Position numbers and translations under genes: made by a program
Shown: in pieces, positions 1 through 9,165 of the stretch
Numbering within the stretch: the first letter of the stretch is position 1
Layout: every line of letters starts with the position of its first letter
NCBI GenBank assembly: GCA_001414345.1
Contig: LLCB01000687.1
Location: forward strand, 1 to 12,774
Origin: Hymenoscyphus infarciens
Lineage: Eukaryota > Ascomycota > Leotiomycetes > Helotiales > Helotiaceae
Direction of reading: 5' to 3'
Length of the DNA stretch: 12,774 bases
The notes under the pieces: model-generated
Seen by the model: only the letters and a program-made list of their open reading frames with translations
Told to the model about the DNA's origin: nothing
Databases searched by the model: none

Positions 1-56
1 GTTGTGGTACTGAGGGGTTGGGTATCTGTCGCGATGTTGGAATATCAAGCGGTCTT

Positions 57-184
57 CGTTATTCCGAGTCTTTGGGGGTAATTGAATTGATTACTCGAGC
101 CGTTTGGGATAATTGGCGTTCGTTATTCCAAGCGTTTTGCACGATTGAATTGGTTGTTCGAGTGGTTTAGGATAATCGGCACTT
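57..184. repeat. Imperfect tandem repeat, two 64-bp units
   Basis: Two adjacent units starting at 57 and 121 share the opening CGTTATTCC, an internal GATTGAATTG/AATTGAATTG block, TCGAG, and a closing GGATAAT(T/C)GGC. Many differences are transitions (C/T, G/A). A shorter, weaker continuation follows to about 212. No coding function is visible. Confidence 0.55.
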
Positions 185-2400
185 GTTTTCCCAAATCTTC
201 TAGGAAAATCGGTTATGTGTTCCTTCCCATCACGACCCTGGATCGATACTTGAAATGTTGAGAAGTTGAAGGACGTTATTTGGTACTAAAAGTGAGGTAA
301 TTTGTCACGAAAAGAGGAGAGATTTTGGACTTTCTACTCCGCGTACTTAACTTAATCAAGTTTGCGCAAACACAACATGACCACAGGAAATGCTGCTGTT
401 CAAGAAGGGTTAGAAGAGTTAGAAACCCGGCTTCCTGCTTGATTCTCCCAAGTACTCTCAAAAAATGCTCTACATCATCCTACGTAGTTAGAAACAGTAG
501 GTGTACGCAGAGAAAGGCCCGTGTCCTCTTACATCAACCTTGTGAATATATAACGGGGTGTTTTTTTTAGGGGGGAGACAGTTGGAAAAATGATTAAAGC
601 GATTTGGGGGAAGTATCTGGTACTGGCATTGAAAACAGCCTCGTGGAATGGTGGGAGTTCGATGTGATGATGAATATATCAGCTAAGAAGGAGATTCGAG
701 AAATGACGTCGTGGTGAAATTATGTGTGGGGAAACATCCTGTCATAAGACTTTTGACACTCGTTTGCATCGAGGGCTCACTTCTGCGCAAGTGGGAACAT
801 ATACATGAGTTAGGAAGAGATGCGAGAAATGAATCGCACTTGACAGTGAGTGATGGAAGGCTAACGAAGGAATGATCTTGCGTGCTGGGATGACTTTCTA
901 ACATGTTTTGCTATTGATGATTGAAGTGTTACTGCTGCAATACCGAATCGAAACAACTTGCTCATGTCACACTAACTTACTAGGTTTTGATTTTTGGCAT
1001 GCCCCCTGGTGGGATCGACCGTGCGGGTGGTTAGCGGGTTCTGATGAAATTGAGTCCATCATTGCGGGGAAGATATGGGGGTTGCAAAGATGTGACCTTC
1101 GCGGTGAGGGGCTTCTGAAACTTATCATCTGTGGTCTGGTTTCGGTACAGAGACTTGTCACTATGAAGTGATCAAAAGGTTAAGGCAAGGGTCAAACGTT
1201 AGGTTCAGGCTTCTGGTGGGGGTTTTGAGAAGGTGATTGAGTATGCTGCTCTCGATCAGCTGGACAGCGGATTCGATCTGCTCCATGGGGGTGAGGATAT
1301 AGTACCAAGATCCCGAGCCCTCTTCAGCGAGCACCATTTTTATCTGTTGTTCCAAATACTCTGGGAAAATTGAAATATGCACTCTCTAATTCTCTTAGAC
1401 CAACTCGGATACTATTTTCTCAACAGTCCCGCACAATAATTAGGAGAATTGTACCTAGAAGAAAGTCCGGGTCTCTTAATTAATAAAGTAGCATTTGAAA
1501 GGCTTTACTTCTGAGCAACAACATCGGAACAGAACTCAACAAGAATTTCTTGGTTTCCAGTGAGCTAGTTTCAGCAAAAAGATATAATGATTAAGTGTTG
1601 TAGCTTGCTTAGCTCTTTGTCACTCGTGAGAGGAGGCATGCGGTATTGTCAGATGAGCAGAGAAATTTCGAAGACAGAAGTGATAGCAAGAAGGACCCTT
1701 GTAAAGCTTAAATCACGCAATGACTCCCCAGTGGACAACTAACCCTCTTTTGCCCAAACCCACAACCTTGTACTCACATGTCCAAGAGCCTCCCCAAGGA
1801 CACCCGATCTGTGCGTCACGTTTAAGGCTTTTCGGGGAGATCGGGAACGAAAAGAAGATTTCGCTTATCTTCGGATAGAAAATAAGAGAAGCAAGGATGT
1901 GGCCCCAGATCTCGGTTAGAGGATCAAGTGGCACGCATCTTGCCTTTTTGCAGGAAAGGAAAATAGGCTGAAGAATATGGAGAAGCTCGTCGATAGGATA
2001 GAAACCGGTCTTATCACGGGTTTCGTTCTGTCGTCCGGTGAATGCAGAAAGATGTGCATGATTGAGTGCCCGAAGTGGATGGTGGAGAACGACACATACG
2101 CGGCTACAATGTGAAGCACCAAGATATGTCTAAATAGATATGAATGAAGGCTCAGCGGGGTATTGGACATCTTGGAAGTCTTACTTGTTGCCTCCCAATC
2201 TCCAAAATCCAAGGGGCCAAGTCTGTCTTAGACAACCACCCAAGTATTTCTTAGACGTGTTTCAATACACCTCCCCGCATTGTGTTCGGGGCCCTACCGC
2301 GGTTTCGATGTGAATGTGGAGCAACCGGGTGGATTATTCCCATGTTTTGTTCCTATCCCCAACCCCATAATTGAAAAGATGGGGATTTTGGAGTAACTTC
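185..2400. other. Gene-free stretch, ordinary base composition
   Basis: I see no gene I can support here. Open frames exist on the minus strand at 1161-1382 (73 codons), 1713-1934 and 1916-2212, but none has a recognisable domain, a matching splice pattern or a clear codon bias. They overlap each other in different frames or stop at random. There is no RIP-like AT enrichment, no terminal repeat and no RNA-gene fold that I could recognise. It may be intergenic DNA or very old decayed sequence. Confidence 0.5.
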
Positions 2401-3913
2401 AACGCAGTGGTTCTTGGCTCGGGAAATTGACGTTGCGATGGCTACTTGCATGTCGGTAGTTTAATCGTTGGAGATTTGCTGTAAGTACACCCGTGAGTGA
2501 AGGAGGAGGAGTAAAGGAGATAGCCAAACCCCTTTTCCACTACGAGGCTCTAAAATGTTGGTTGGTCATTGAACCTTCCGAAAGAGGTCTCGGATCGGAA
2601 AAAACCCAGCGCCGATTAGCCTCACCGCCAATTTCAAAACCTCCCAGAGCCTCAACACCAACATTTCTGAATCAACACCAGTGCAGACAGGACAGGTTCA
2701 TTCTTGCCACCACCCAAAAGCCGGATAGATCTTGACAAGTGCAGGCTCGTGCAGGCCACGGGGTCATTGCGAGGCTATGGCAACACAACATCAGGTGAGT
2801 ACAACCTAGTTTAGCACGACTCACCGACTACTGAATAGTGCCCTTCACTTCCTTTTCAAACCAAAACAGCCTCTTCTCTCACCGGGTACTACCCCTGGCT
2901 TCTTGCTTCGCTTGGTTCTAAATTCCCACGAACCAATGTGCTTCTACAACCACGCTGTCAAGACATCTATCTAGCATTGCACGGTCACCGAGACGACTCC
3001 GTCCAGAATGGATGCAATCATACTTTCTGTTCCTGTCGTTTTTGTGGTTGACTTGCATACTTCCAAACCTGCATCGCGGAAATAGATTCTGGAAAGACAC
3101 GGACAAGAGATGGGATGAATGTTGCATCTTCTACCACCAAGCCTTTACTATCTACATCGAAACCCCTCACACTGTGTTCAAAGATCGTGGGTTTCATGTT
3201 TGCAGATCCAATTTAGTTGGAGTTTACTGCGTTTGGATACTGAATAAATAGAGAATGAGCCAAGGCCTGCATTTGCTTTCAAAGTCTTGATTGTATTCAA
3301 ATGTTAGGGCCGAATTTTGCCCATCAATATTTCCTTTTGCAGTCATATCTTTGTTCAGGGGTTTATGCCTGTTCCGATCTCAACCAGTGCGGGAAGGATG
3401 CTTGTGGGTCTAAGTGTCATTTCCAAAGAGCCAATCTATGTCTCAATTGTCCCCAGCACCGGCAGTAATTGGTGGAGGGCATCTCATGATTACCTTGCAA
3501 TGTTGCACCTGACACATTTAGGGATTCAATCCCACTTGTTTTGTCTAACATTGCACTGCGCTATCTGGATATGTTGCCTTGCAAGCATGCGGCAGTCTCC
3601 TCTCGCTTCCCTGGTCAATTTGATAACGAATGAAAAGTGACATACGGGCCAGAATGGAATTCCCGGAATCTCCCTTGTTAAGGCTGAGGCTTTGCCGTTA
3701 CACCTGCTTCGCATCTGACCCGAAATTGGTGCCTGCCCGATCACCCTTTCATTTGTACTGTTGTCATCTTTCTCTTGTCTTTGCCCCCATCGAAGCTCTA
3801 AATTCCTAGCCACCATATTCATCATCAGCCAGTGGCTTAATCATGTTTTTTTGAATTAGGCGCTAATAGGTCTCTAGTGTTTTTACTCCTCCGCGAAACG
3901 CCTCAGCTGGAGT
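2401..3913. other. Gene-free stretch with weak spliced-ORF candidates
   Basis: No supported gene. The plus strand has donor-like sites (GTAAGT at about 2480, GTGAGT at 2795) and open frames at 3012-3251 and 3317-3640, but none matches a family I know. The last has no ATG start. A TATA-less, pyrimidine-rich stretch around 2840-2885 could be part of a transcript. Nothing can be assigned without expression data. Confidence 0.4.
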
Positions 3914-4351
3914 TTACACCATGACGACATATAGAAAAGGATGAGGGATGCACCACGTGCATTGAGATCTATATAGACTTGCCTCCGCGGCTTCGACCTC
4001 CTTGGCTTCCCCCTTGGCCATGCGTCGCTCCATCTTGGCTTCAGCAACTGCCCTCCCTTGACCGCAGATTTGCTCAACGAGTCAAGACTTTCGATAGCAA
4101 GTGCATTCGGGTTGTATCGGGATATATGCACGAAGAGAATGGAACTTCGCCGGTACATCGTCACAAAATATCAAATTGAAGCCGTGCTTATTTAAATCAC
4201 CTCTGGGCAGTCTAACATCCCCGCCGGCTTTTTTGCGTGGATAGTTCACCATAGCGTCTGATACATCATACTGTTCTTCCCCATTCTCCACAACTCGCAC
4301 ATGGCACTTCTTAACCCCAAGACTTCCCCCACTTTGGCAAGCTGATTTCAT
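3914..4351 (-). pseudogene. Probable gene remnant, one internal TGA
   Basis: Starting at the ATG at 4351-4349 there is an 89-codon frame, a TGA at 4084-4082, then 55 more open codons in the same frame to a TAA at 3916-3914. The first part looks protein-like, with a basic start and a charged, mixed middle. The second part has an Ala/Glu/Lys-rich helix-like run (AEAKMERRMAKGEAKEVEAA). The stop sits where CGA (Arg) would become TGA by one C-to-T change, typical of methyl-CpG deamination or mild RIP. I do not recognise the product. It is divergent from the membrane-protein gene, with only 88 bp between the two ATGs and no good promoter of its own. It could also be a short 89-residue gene, or chance. 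Confidence 0.35.
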
Positions 4352-4370
4352 ACTCTAATCCCTGCCGGAA

Positions 4371-4377
4371 TATAAAG
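4371..4377 (+). promoter_or_regulatory. TATA box of the membrane-protein gene
   Basis: TATAAAG lies 63 bp before the ATG at 4440. It is followed by a pyrimidine-rich run (about 4381-4425, CTTCACTCTCTTTCCTCC and onward), the usual setting for transcription start in filamentous fungi. Position and context make it the likely core promoter of the gene downstream. Confidence 0.6.
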
Positions 4378-4439
4378 ATCTTCACTCTCTTTCCTCCTTA
4401 GCAGATCAACATTCTTTTCTTTACTCAACATACTTGAAG

Positions 4440-5325
4440 ATGACGGGAAAGTTTACCGACAAAGATACTGAAAGATGTAATCACTATGCGAGGTTCATGA
4501 AAAACCTCTCGTTAACACAAGCGAATTGTGTATTTTGGTCGTTATTCGTGTTGGTGCTTATAATGATGTGTGTCAGTTCAATTCAACATCACAGGTATGA
4601 ATACTTCTTCGAGGATAGCTGACATAGCTGAATCAACAATACTGATATCGTCTTATAGATCCAATCAAATCCTCGATCTAGAAAAGGGAATGCCAGCAGA
4701 ACAAGTATCGTCAGAAGAATATAAACAAACCGTATACGAACAGCGACGAGGATACTTTGGCACTGTGATGCTTTGTTTTACGGTATCCGTCATCTGCGTT
4801 ATCCTCGAGTGTTTTGCCGCTTTCAACATTCAATTCTGTGATGGAGAGGATCTTATTCAACTGTACTGGGGATTCTGGTCAATCCTTCAAGTGGGAAGTC
4901 TCATTGCCATTGTCGGTGTCATACTTCAATTCTGGATTGTCTTGAGCGGCGTTGGAACTCCACCATGGGCCGTCGCTTTGGGAACACCTGTATTGGTCTT
5001 TGCTGCCTTGGGATGGATCCTGAAGTATATATTCAAGGGTGCCTGGAAGAAGGCCCGCGGTCGATATATGTGGGGTGGAAGCGATGATTCCGACAGCAGT
5101 GATGATGAGTCGGATGACGAAAAGAGGGAAGACGGCCGTGAGGCCAACAGATGGCCAAGCAGGGCGTAAGTGCACGCTCTCAGAAACATACAAACATGTT
5201 CACGACTAACATCATCCAGTGCAACACTAGTTCCAGAATCAGGGCTCGTATCAGGGGATGAGGAAAACAAATCTCGTCCTGATAGCAGTCAAAACCTATC
5301 TCTCAAACGAACACAAACCACTTGA
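4440..5325 (+). CDS. Four-helix integral membrane protein, function unknown (3 exons)
   Basis: Exons 4440-4594, 4659-5165 and 5220-5325 join to 768 nt, giving 255 residues. The ATG at 4440 is preferred because it follows a TATA box and CT-rich leader. Both introns are phase-consistent and restore one long frame. Hydrophobic segments lie at about residues 31-48, 86-108, 125-148 and 154-177. The loop GVGTPPWAVALGTP sits between the last two. Helix 4 is followed by a basic stretch (KGAWKKARGR), so the C terminus is probably cytoplasmic, then an acidic Ser/Asp run at 193-207 (SDDSDSSDDESDDE), a plausible casein-kinase-2 type target. There is no signal peptide distinct from helix 1 and no catalytic motif. 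It resembles uncharacterised four-TM proteins of ascomycetes. I cannot name a substrate or partner. The nearest plus-strand neighbour downstream is a transposon, so no operon-like context exists. Confidence 0.85.
4595..4658 (+). other. Intron 1 of the membrane-protein gene (64 bp)
   Basis: Donor GTATGA, branch-like CTGAT about 15 bp before the acceptor TTATAG. Splicing joins AG|A (Arg52) and moves the reading frame into the long downstream frame. Retention would stop translation after nine more codons. Confidence 0.85.
5166..5219 (+). other. Intron 2 of the membrane-protein gene (54 bp)
   Basis: Consensus donor GTAAGT, branch CTAAC (in GACTAAC) and acceptor CCAG. Splicing joins GC|T (Ala221) and adds 34 residues. 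If the intron is retained, its own TAA at the donor ends the protein at once. Confidence 0.8.
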
Positions 5326-5574
5326 ACGTCCTACCACACCTTGCTCCAGTATCTAACACTGGAACTTTACGAACTTCGAGTATTTCGCGACACATATTAC
5401 GAATTTCATTTATCAATGTCGACGCAAATTATTCGACATATATACCGAGCCCTGGTGGTGAACCTTGAACCACCGAGACTCTTCTACTTCTTATGACCAT
5501 GCTCAAGTGCTGAGCTTTAGACGTTTTGGAAATTTTAGAGTTTTTAGAAAAGAGAAGAAATCAGCGAGAATATG
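5326..5574 (+). other. 3' flank / probable 3' UTR of the membrane-protein gene
   Basis: About 250 bp between the stop codon and the transposon insertion, with normal base composition that becomes A/T-rich near the end. It contains two small inverted repeats, CCAGT...ACTGG near 5346 and GGTGGT...ACCACC near 5453. The gene's poly(A) site is expected here, but no unambiguous signal is visible. Confidence 0.4.
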
Positions 5575-5582
5575 GATTTAGC
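5575..5582. repeat. Left target-site duplication GATTTAGC
   Basis: The 8-mer GATTTAGC directly precedes the left terminal inverted repeat and is repeated exactly after the right one at 6348-6355. An exact 8-bp duplication is characteristic of hAT transposition. Confidence 0.75.
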
Positions 5583-6347
5583 CAGTGTGGTCGATAGTAT
5601 TATCGTAATAAAATACTACAGTATTTTAGATTGATATATTATTATAATATCTTAGTAGTACGTATCTAAATACACTATAATACTATCGTAATATCGTGAT
5701 ATCATACAGTATATCTTTTAATAACTCATAAGCGCTAAAACCTACTTTTTCTTAAAATAAGGCTATTTATACTTTTTCTATATACTCTTTTATCACTTAC
5801 TTATTAGACTAAAATAATTTTTATTTATTAATTTAGTTAATATTTACTTGTAATTAAAAGGTAAAACTTAGTAGAATTTAATACACTAGTTTATTATATT
5901 CTAGCTATTAATCTAACGTTATTATTATCGAATTAGTACTTAGTATTAATAGAAATATGTCTAGAAATCTATCTCGTACGAGCTACATTTATTACTTTGT
6001 ATTACTTAGGTTAGTTTAAGAGCTATTTATATAATTCTTTTTTTTAAAAATACTTTATTTAAATAGATCTATAATTCTAGCTATTTAACACTATATTTTC
6101 TACACTATGCGTTGTATTATATAGTTTTAAAAGATAAGACTGAAAAGAAGTAGAAGAGTAAAAAGCTTAAATATTTAGGCTTAGTAACACTATAATATTA
6201 TCATAATATTAATTAAAATACTAATAATATAAAGGATAATATTATTAGATATTATAGTATTTAAATAGTATAAATAGTACATATTAAAGTGGGTTTCCAA
6301 TAATATATCGTAGTGGTATAATATTATAAATACTATCGACTACACTA
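5583..6347. mobile_element. hAT-type non-autonomous DNA transposon, RIP-degraded (765 bp)
   Basis: The left end reads CAGTGTGGTCGATAGTATT. The right end, read inward on the minus strand, is TAGTGTAGTCGATAGTATT. These 19-bp terminal inverted repeats differ only at two sites, C/T and G/A, the change RIP makes. Both ends fit the hAT terminal pattern YARNG. The element is flanked by an exact 8-bp direct repeat, GATTTAGC, the hAT target-duplication length, although this site does not match the nTnnnnAn preference. The interior is extremely A/T-rich, full of TA steps, with no open frame of useful length, so there is no transposase. At 765 bp it is either a MITE-like internal-deletion derivative or a short non-autonomous family. 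It lies about 250 bp past the membrane-protein stop codon. Confidence 0.7.
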
Positions 6348-6355
6348 GATTTAGC
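6348..6355. repeat. Right target-site duplication GATTTAGC
   Basis: Exact copy of 5575-5582, directly after the right terminal repeat. Removing the element and one copy would restore an uninterrupted host sequence. Confidence 0.75.
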
Positions 6356-6650
6356 ACTGCGAGATTTTATTCATTTTTCATTTTTAGAATCGCTGTGGAT
6401 ATATATGCGCTGTACTGAGATAGTCGGGGCTGAAATTACCCTATAGTTATACTTGTATAGTATATGACGAGATGTGTACATATATTAGGTTATTGACTTT
6501 ATTACTAAGCTTCTAATATTATATATTCTAACCTAGCTAATCTATAACGAGAAGAACTAACAAATGCTCCTAGGTCCTCGCCTCGCCTATGTATTTACCT
6601 CCTTTCCTAAACAGCTAAAAGCGTTCCTATCTTCAACTAGCGTCTTGAGA
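6356..6650. other. A/T-leaning spacer between transposon and nuclease-like gene
   Basis: This stretch is moderately A/T-rich, and TA-rich around 6470-6545, then returns to normal composition. It should contain the 3' UTR of the minus-strand gene ending at 6651. No ORF, repeat end or RNA gene is visible. The A/T bias may reflect RIP leaking from the neighbouring element. Confidence 0.4.
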
Positions 6651-8123
6651 TTAGTATAGCTCTACGGGTCGAGCCCTTTTCTTTGGCCTTTTAAATGCTT
6701 TCCCGTCGATCCTCTGAGACATTGAAGTATTAGAGGTAACGTCTCGCGAACTAACACGGCTTGCTTGACTATCGGTTTCCTCTAAAGACGTGGCATCATG
6801 GTTAGAGAGGTGGTGGCTTTCCAACCCCTGTGAAAGTCCAGATTCTGATTGCTGTGAGACTTCAAAATCCAGATCGGGCGGTAATTCGTCGATAACTGAA
6901 CAGATTCTTTTTAAGTGAGTCGGCATCCATGTATCGTAGACATTCCTAGTGAACGTGTATGTTGTCCATTTCTCTTTGCCATCTAGTTCTGTGAAGTTGA
7001 ATTTACGAATAGGATGGCGGTAGAAGGTGGCTTTATTTCCATCGATCACTGGATAATGGCTATAGATTCTTACTGTTTCATGATCATGTGAAATTGAGAA
7101 GGCGAGTATCTCCCGGTGAAGCTCCTTTTCGCGCTTCACCAGCTTGAAGAGTTCCACGACACCCCTCACAGCAAGAGTCATGCTGTGAGCATTCTGCCGG
7201 TCCGCAACATCGAGCGCCGCAGCGCCGCACTTGACCTCGCATGTAAGAAACGGGAAGTACATATAGTATGTACCCATGAAGAGAGACATTTCCGAGAAGC
7301 CACCAATAAACGGCTGGGATTTTTTAAGCTGATCTTCGGTGAATGCAGTTCGCTTGAATCCAACAGCATAGGCGGGTTGCGGACGAGGCTTGGTTAGAGC
7401 GATGGAATTGCCCCAGCCTTCGTTGACACTTTCGATCAAGGTTTTCAGACGTTTGGCGCCACGTATAGCTAGAGACTGAGCGGAAGGAACGATCAGTCGA
7501 GCGATATCTTGAATAACCTTGGCCTCGTTCCTGTCTTGTATCATTTCGCACGTCTCGTCGAAGAGATCATCCTGAAACAATGAATCCTCTGAAACTATTT
7601 GCTCAGCTTTAAGGAGGGTTTGGCAAACGGTCTTGCTTATGTCCGCAATACCTAATTCCGATTTGCGCATAAAGCTACCCTTGGTCTCGAGCAGGATTCT
7701 ATATTGCGGGCTTTGATACGGAGCACTTTTGGCTTCCCTCGGCTTTTGATCGCTGGGTGTGGTAGAGCTGGGCGCGGCAGAGCCAGCTTCCGAATGTTTG
7801 CCGCGAAGAGATGAAGAAGATTTCTTCCTCGCAAGCAGATGATTCATGTTGCTCTCCGATTCGAAGTATTCCTTAGGCCAACGAAACTCCCTCCTCCAGT
7901 ATTCAAGTGGGTTGATCTCCTCCCGGCTGTCACCGACGGCTGCATTCTCGCCGATTGTGTCTTCGATAGGAGATTGTGGAAGGGACTTTCGCGGTCGCTT
8001 TTGAGAGGGAGTGGCACTGGAGGGGAGGGTGAGTTCGTCTTCTTGTGACCGTTTTCCTTTTCGATCTTTAATCTGCGGAAACTTGACTTGAGTTAGCTTT
8101 ATAGCATAGCAGGAGAGTGGCAT
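6651..8123 (-). CDS. DUF7924-type fungal protein with PD-(D/E)XK-like core
   Basis: Continuous 490-codon frame. Residues 1-17 (before IKDRKGKR) are probably intron-derived, because a branch site CTAAC and acceptor CCGCAG end at 8073. The disordered N-terminal region has a basic patch (QKRPRK, 41-46). The conserved block begins at PLEYWRREFRWPKEYFE (72-88) and MNHLLARK (93-100). The core at 240-400 carries PQPAYAVGF (248-256), a Tyr-rich strand, FLTCEVKCG (292-300, an E-x-K motif), the helix VADRQNAHSMTLAVRGVVELF (306-326) and HYPVID. A Ser-rich tail ends in KRPKKRAR (478-485), a likely nuclear signal. As I recall the fungal family, often called DUF7924, this matches it along its length. It is a multi-copy family in Helotiales whose substrate and role are unknown. 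An endonuclease fold is inferred from the E-x-K. The acidic residue expected before YAVGF is Ala here. The gene lies between two RIP-degraded elements but is intact. Confidence 0.8.
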   Translation of the reverse strand: MPLSCYAIKLTQVKFPQIKDRKGKRSQEDELTLPSSATPSQKRPRKSLPQSPIEDTIGENAAVGDSREEINPLEYWRREFRWPKEYFESESNMNHLLARKKSSSSLRGKHSEAGSAAPSSTTPSDQKPREAKSAPYQSPQYRILLETKGSFMRKSELGIADISKTVCQTLLKAEQIVSEDSLFQDDLFDETCEMIQDRNEAKVIQDIARLIVPSAQSLAIRGAKRLKTLIESVNEGWGNSIALTKPRPQPAYAVGFKRTAFTEDQLKKSQPFIGGFSEMSLFMGTYYMYFPFLTCEVKCGAAALDVADRQNAHSMTLAVRGVVELFKLVKREKELHREILAFSISHDHETVRIYSHYPVIDGNKATFYRHPIRKFNFTELDGKEKWTTYTFTRNVYDTWMPTHLKRICSVIDELPPDLDFEVSQQSESGLSQGLESHHLSNHDATSLEETDSQASRVSSRDVTSNTSMSQRIDGKAFKRPKKRARPVELY

Positions 8124-8206
8124 GCCTCTTTGCCAGGAGTTTTGCTAGTTAGGGAGGGAAGCGGGTGCTTGGGTTCGGTGTTCGTGTCTTTGGATATAGT
8201 TCGTTC

Positions 8207-8398
8207 TTAGGGGCGTTGTATCTCCTCTAGGCGTGTGCTCTTACGAGAAGGTAACTGTGGTCGTCCCTTCTTGATACCTTGAGGCCGCTTCCCTATCAAT
8301 GATCAGTCAAAGTACGCAGTAACGGGGACGAATGGCTTACCTTGGTCTTTTGGCACTGAGGGTTGTCGCCCAGCTTTTTGAACTTGACGCGGGGTCAT
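8207..8398 (-). CDS. Upstream exons 1-2, probable true N terminus of the DUF7924-type gene
   Basis: On the minus strand an ATG at 8398 opens exon 1 (8398-8341). It is followed by a 48-bp intron at 8340-8293 (GTAAGC donor, CTGAT branch, GATAG acceptor). Exon 2 then continues in frame as a Lys/Arg/Pro-rich, disordered sequence to a TAA at 8209-8207. A pyrimidine-rich leader and a TATA-like box precede the ATG, supporting a real promoter. How this joins the 490-codon frame is unclear. Splicing the donor GTAAGA at 8244 to the best acceptor (8073) gives an immediate stop. A weaker acceptor at 8066 (AAAG) keeps the frame and would fuse PSRK-type sequence to RKGKRSQ. Otherwise the TAA (CAA to TAA, a RIP-type change) is a nonsense mutation and the gene is N-terminally broken or starts internally. 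Confidence 0.5.
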
Positions 8399-8430
8399 AT
8401 CGACTGGAAGGAGGAGAGGTAACAAGTGGG

Positions 8431-8437
8431 CTTATAT
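8431..8437 (-). promoter_or_regulatory. TATA-like box for the DUF7924-type gene
   Basis: Read on the minus strand, ATATAAG lies about 33 bp before the ATG at 8398 and is followed by a CT-rich run (CCTCTCCTCCTTCC) up to the start. The short leader is unusual but possible. It supports 8398 as the original start. Confidence 0.4.
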
Positions 8438-9065
8438 TGCCGCTGCCGCTGGGGTTGATGGATGGAGGGAGGGTGCAGGCAGGACGAGGGTGGTGGGCGA
8501 TGAATGGATGAATACGCTAGAGTTTTGGGATGCAGCGGCAACCACTGCTATTTCTGCCATTTCGTGAACTTGCGAGGATATTTATCCAAAGGGACTGGCC
8601 GTGTTGCGAATTTGTTATCCGATTCCTCAATAAAGATTAGTTTCAGCCGTGCAGCTGTGATTCGCTGGCCGCAAGTGCAACCCGTTTACTGCTAAAGGTG
8701 AAAGTTGCAGCCTGAGGCTAGAAACCCCACATGATGAGGCTGCAAGGAAAGTCACAAATCAGCTTTAGATCAAACATTCAACCAATCGCCCCGTAGGAAG
8801 TGCTTTGGCAGTTGGATAGTGTACATCGGAGCAGCCACTTGAAATAGGTGAATCACCTGCTACGTCTTGGTTGGCAAAGGGCTGGCAGCCATTGAGCTTA
8901 CTCGTTCTCGGAGGGCTACGCTATGAAGCATCTCACTCTCGGAAAGTGGCAGTTTTCGTCCTTGATTGATAAGTTGATATTTGAAACTATAGTATAGCTC
9001 ATGATAGAGAAGCTTCCATCCTAGAACTACTAGCGAACGGTGTCAGTTTGTATCCAGAGTCGAGG
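8438..9065. other. Gene-free upstream flank of the DUF7924-type gene
   Basis: Normal base composition throughout. The part at 8455-8500 is G-rich on the plus strand, which makes the minus-strand promoter side pyrimidine-rich. Only short random open frames occur (for example 8504-8695, plus), with no domain or splice signals. Composition changes sharply at 9065/9066, where the next repeat begins. Confidence 0.5.
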
Positions 9066-9165
9066 TGTTATTATATATTTCGTTTCATCATCTTAGACTT
9101 ATATCTTCAACTGTTATTTTCTATTTAGTCTAGTAAACTTACTAGCGTTATAGTGATCATCAACA
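9066..9165 (+). repeat. Candidate short LTR, TGTT...AACA
   Basis: A 100-bp segment starts TGTTA and ends CAACA, so it has TG...CA ends and a 4-bp inverted terminus, as in LTRs. The start coincides exactly with the composition break at 9065/9066. No second copy is visible in the window and no clear primer-binding site follows, so this remains tentative. Confidence 0.3.

Noticed and set aside
1161..1382. Minus-strand 73-codon frame starting MHISIFPEYLEQQ.
   Set aside because: It looks somewhat protein-like but has no known domain, no promoter and no splice partner. I could not separate it from chance.
2777..3051. Possible two-exon small Cys-rich protein on the plus strand (2777-2794 joined to 2839-3051, 76 residues).
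   Set aside because: The intron would be only 44 bp with a poorly placed branch site. A 70-codon open stretch is within chance, and the product is unrecognised.
3317..3640. Plus-strand 107-codon open frame.
   Set aside because: It has no ATG at its start, mixed hydrophobic content without a clear signal peptide, and an overlapping open frame of similar length on the other strand.
7116..8048. Several open frames on both strands inside the DUF7924-type gene.
   Set aside because: They are shadows of the 490-codon frame, which alone shows conserved motifs.
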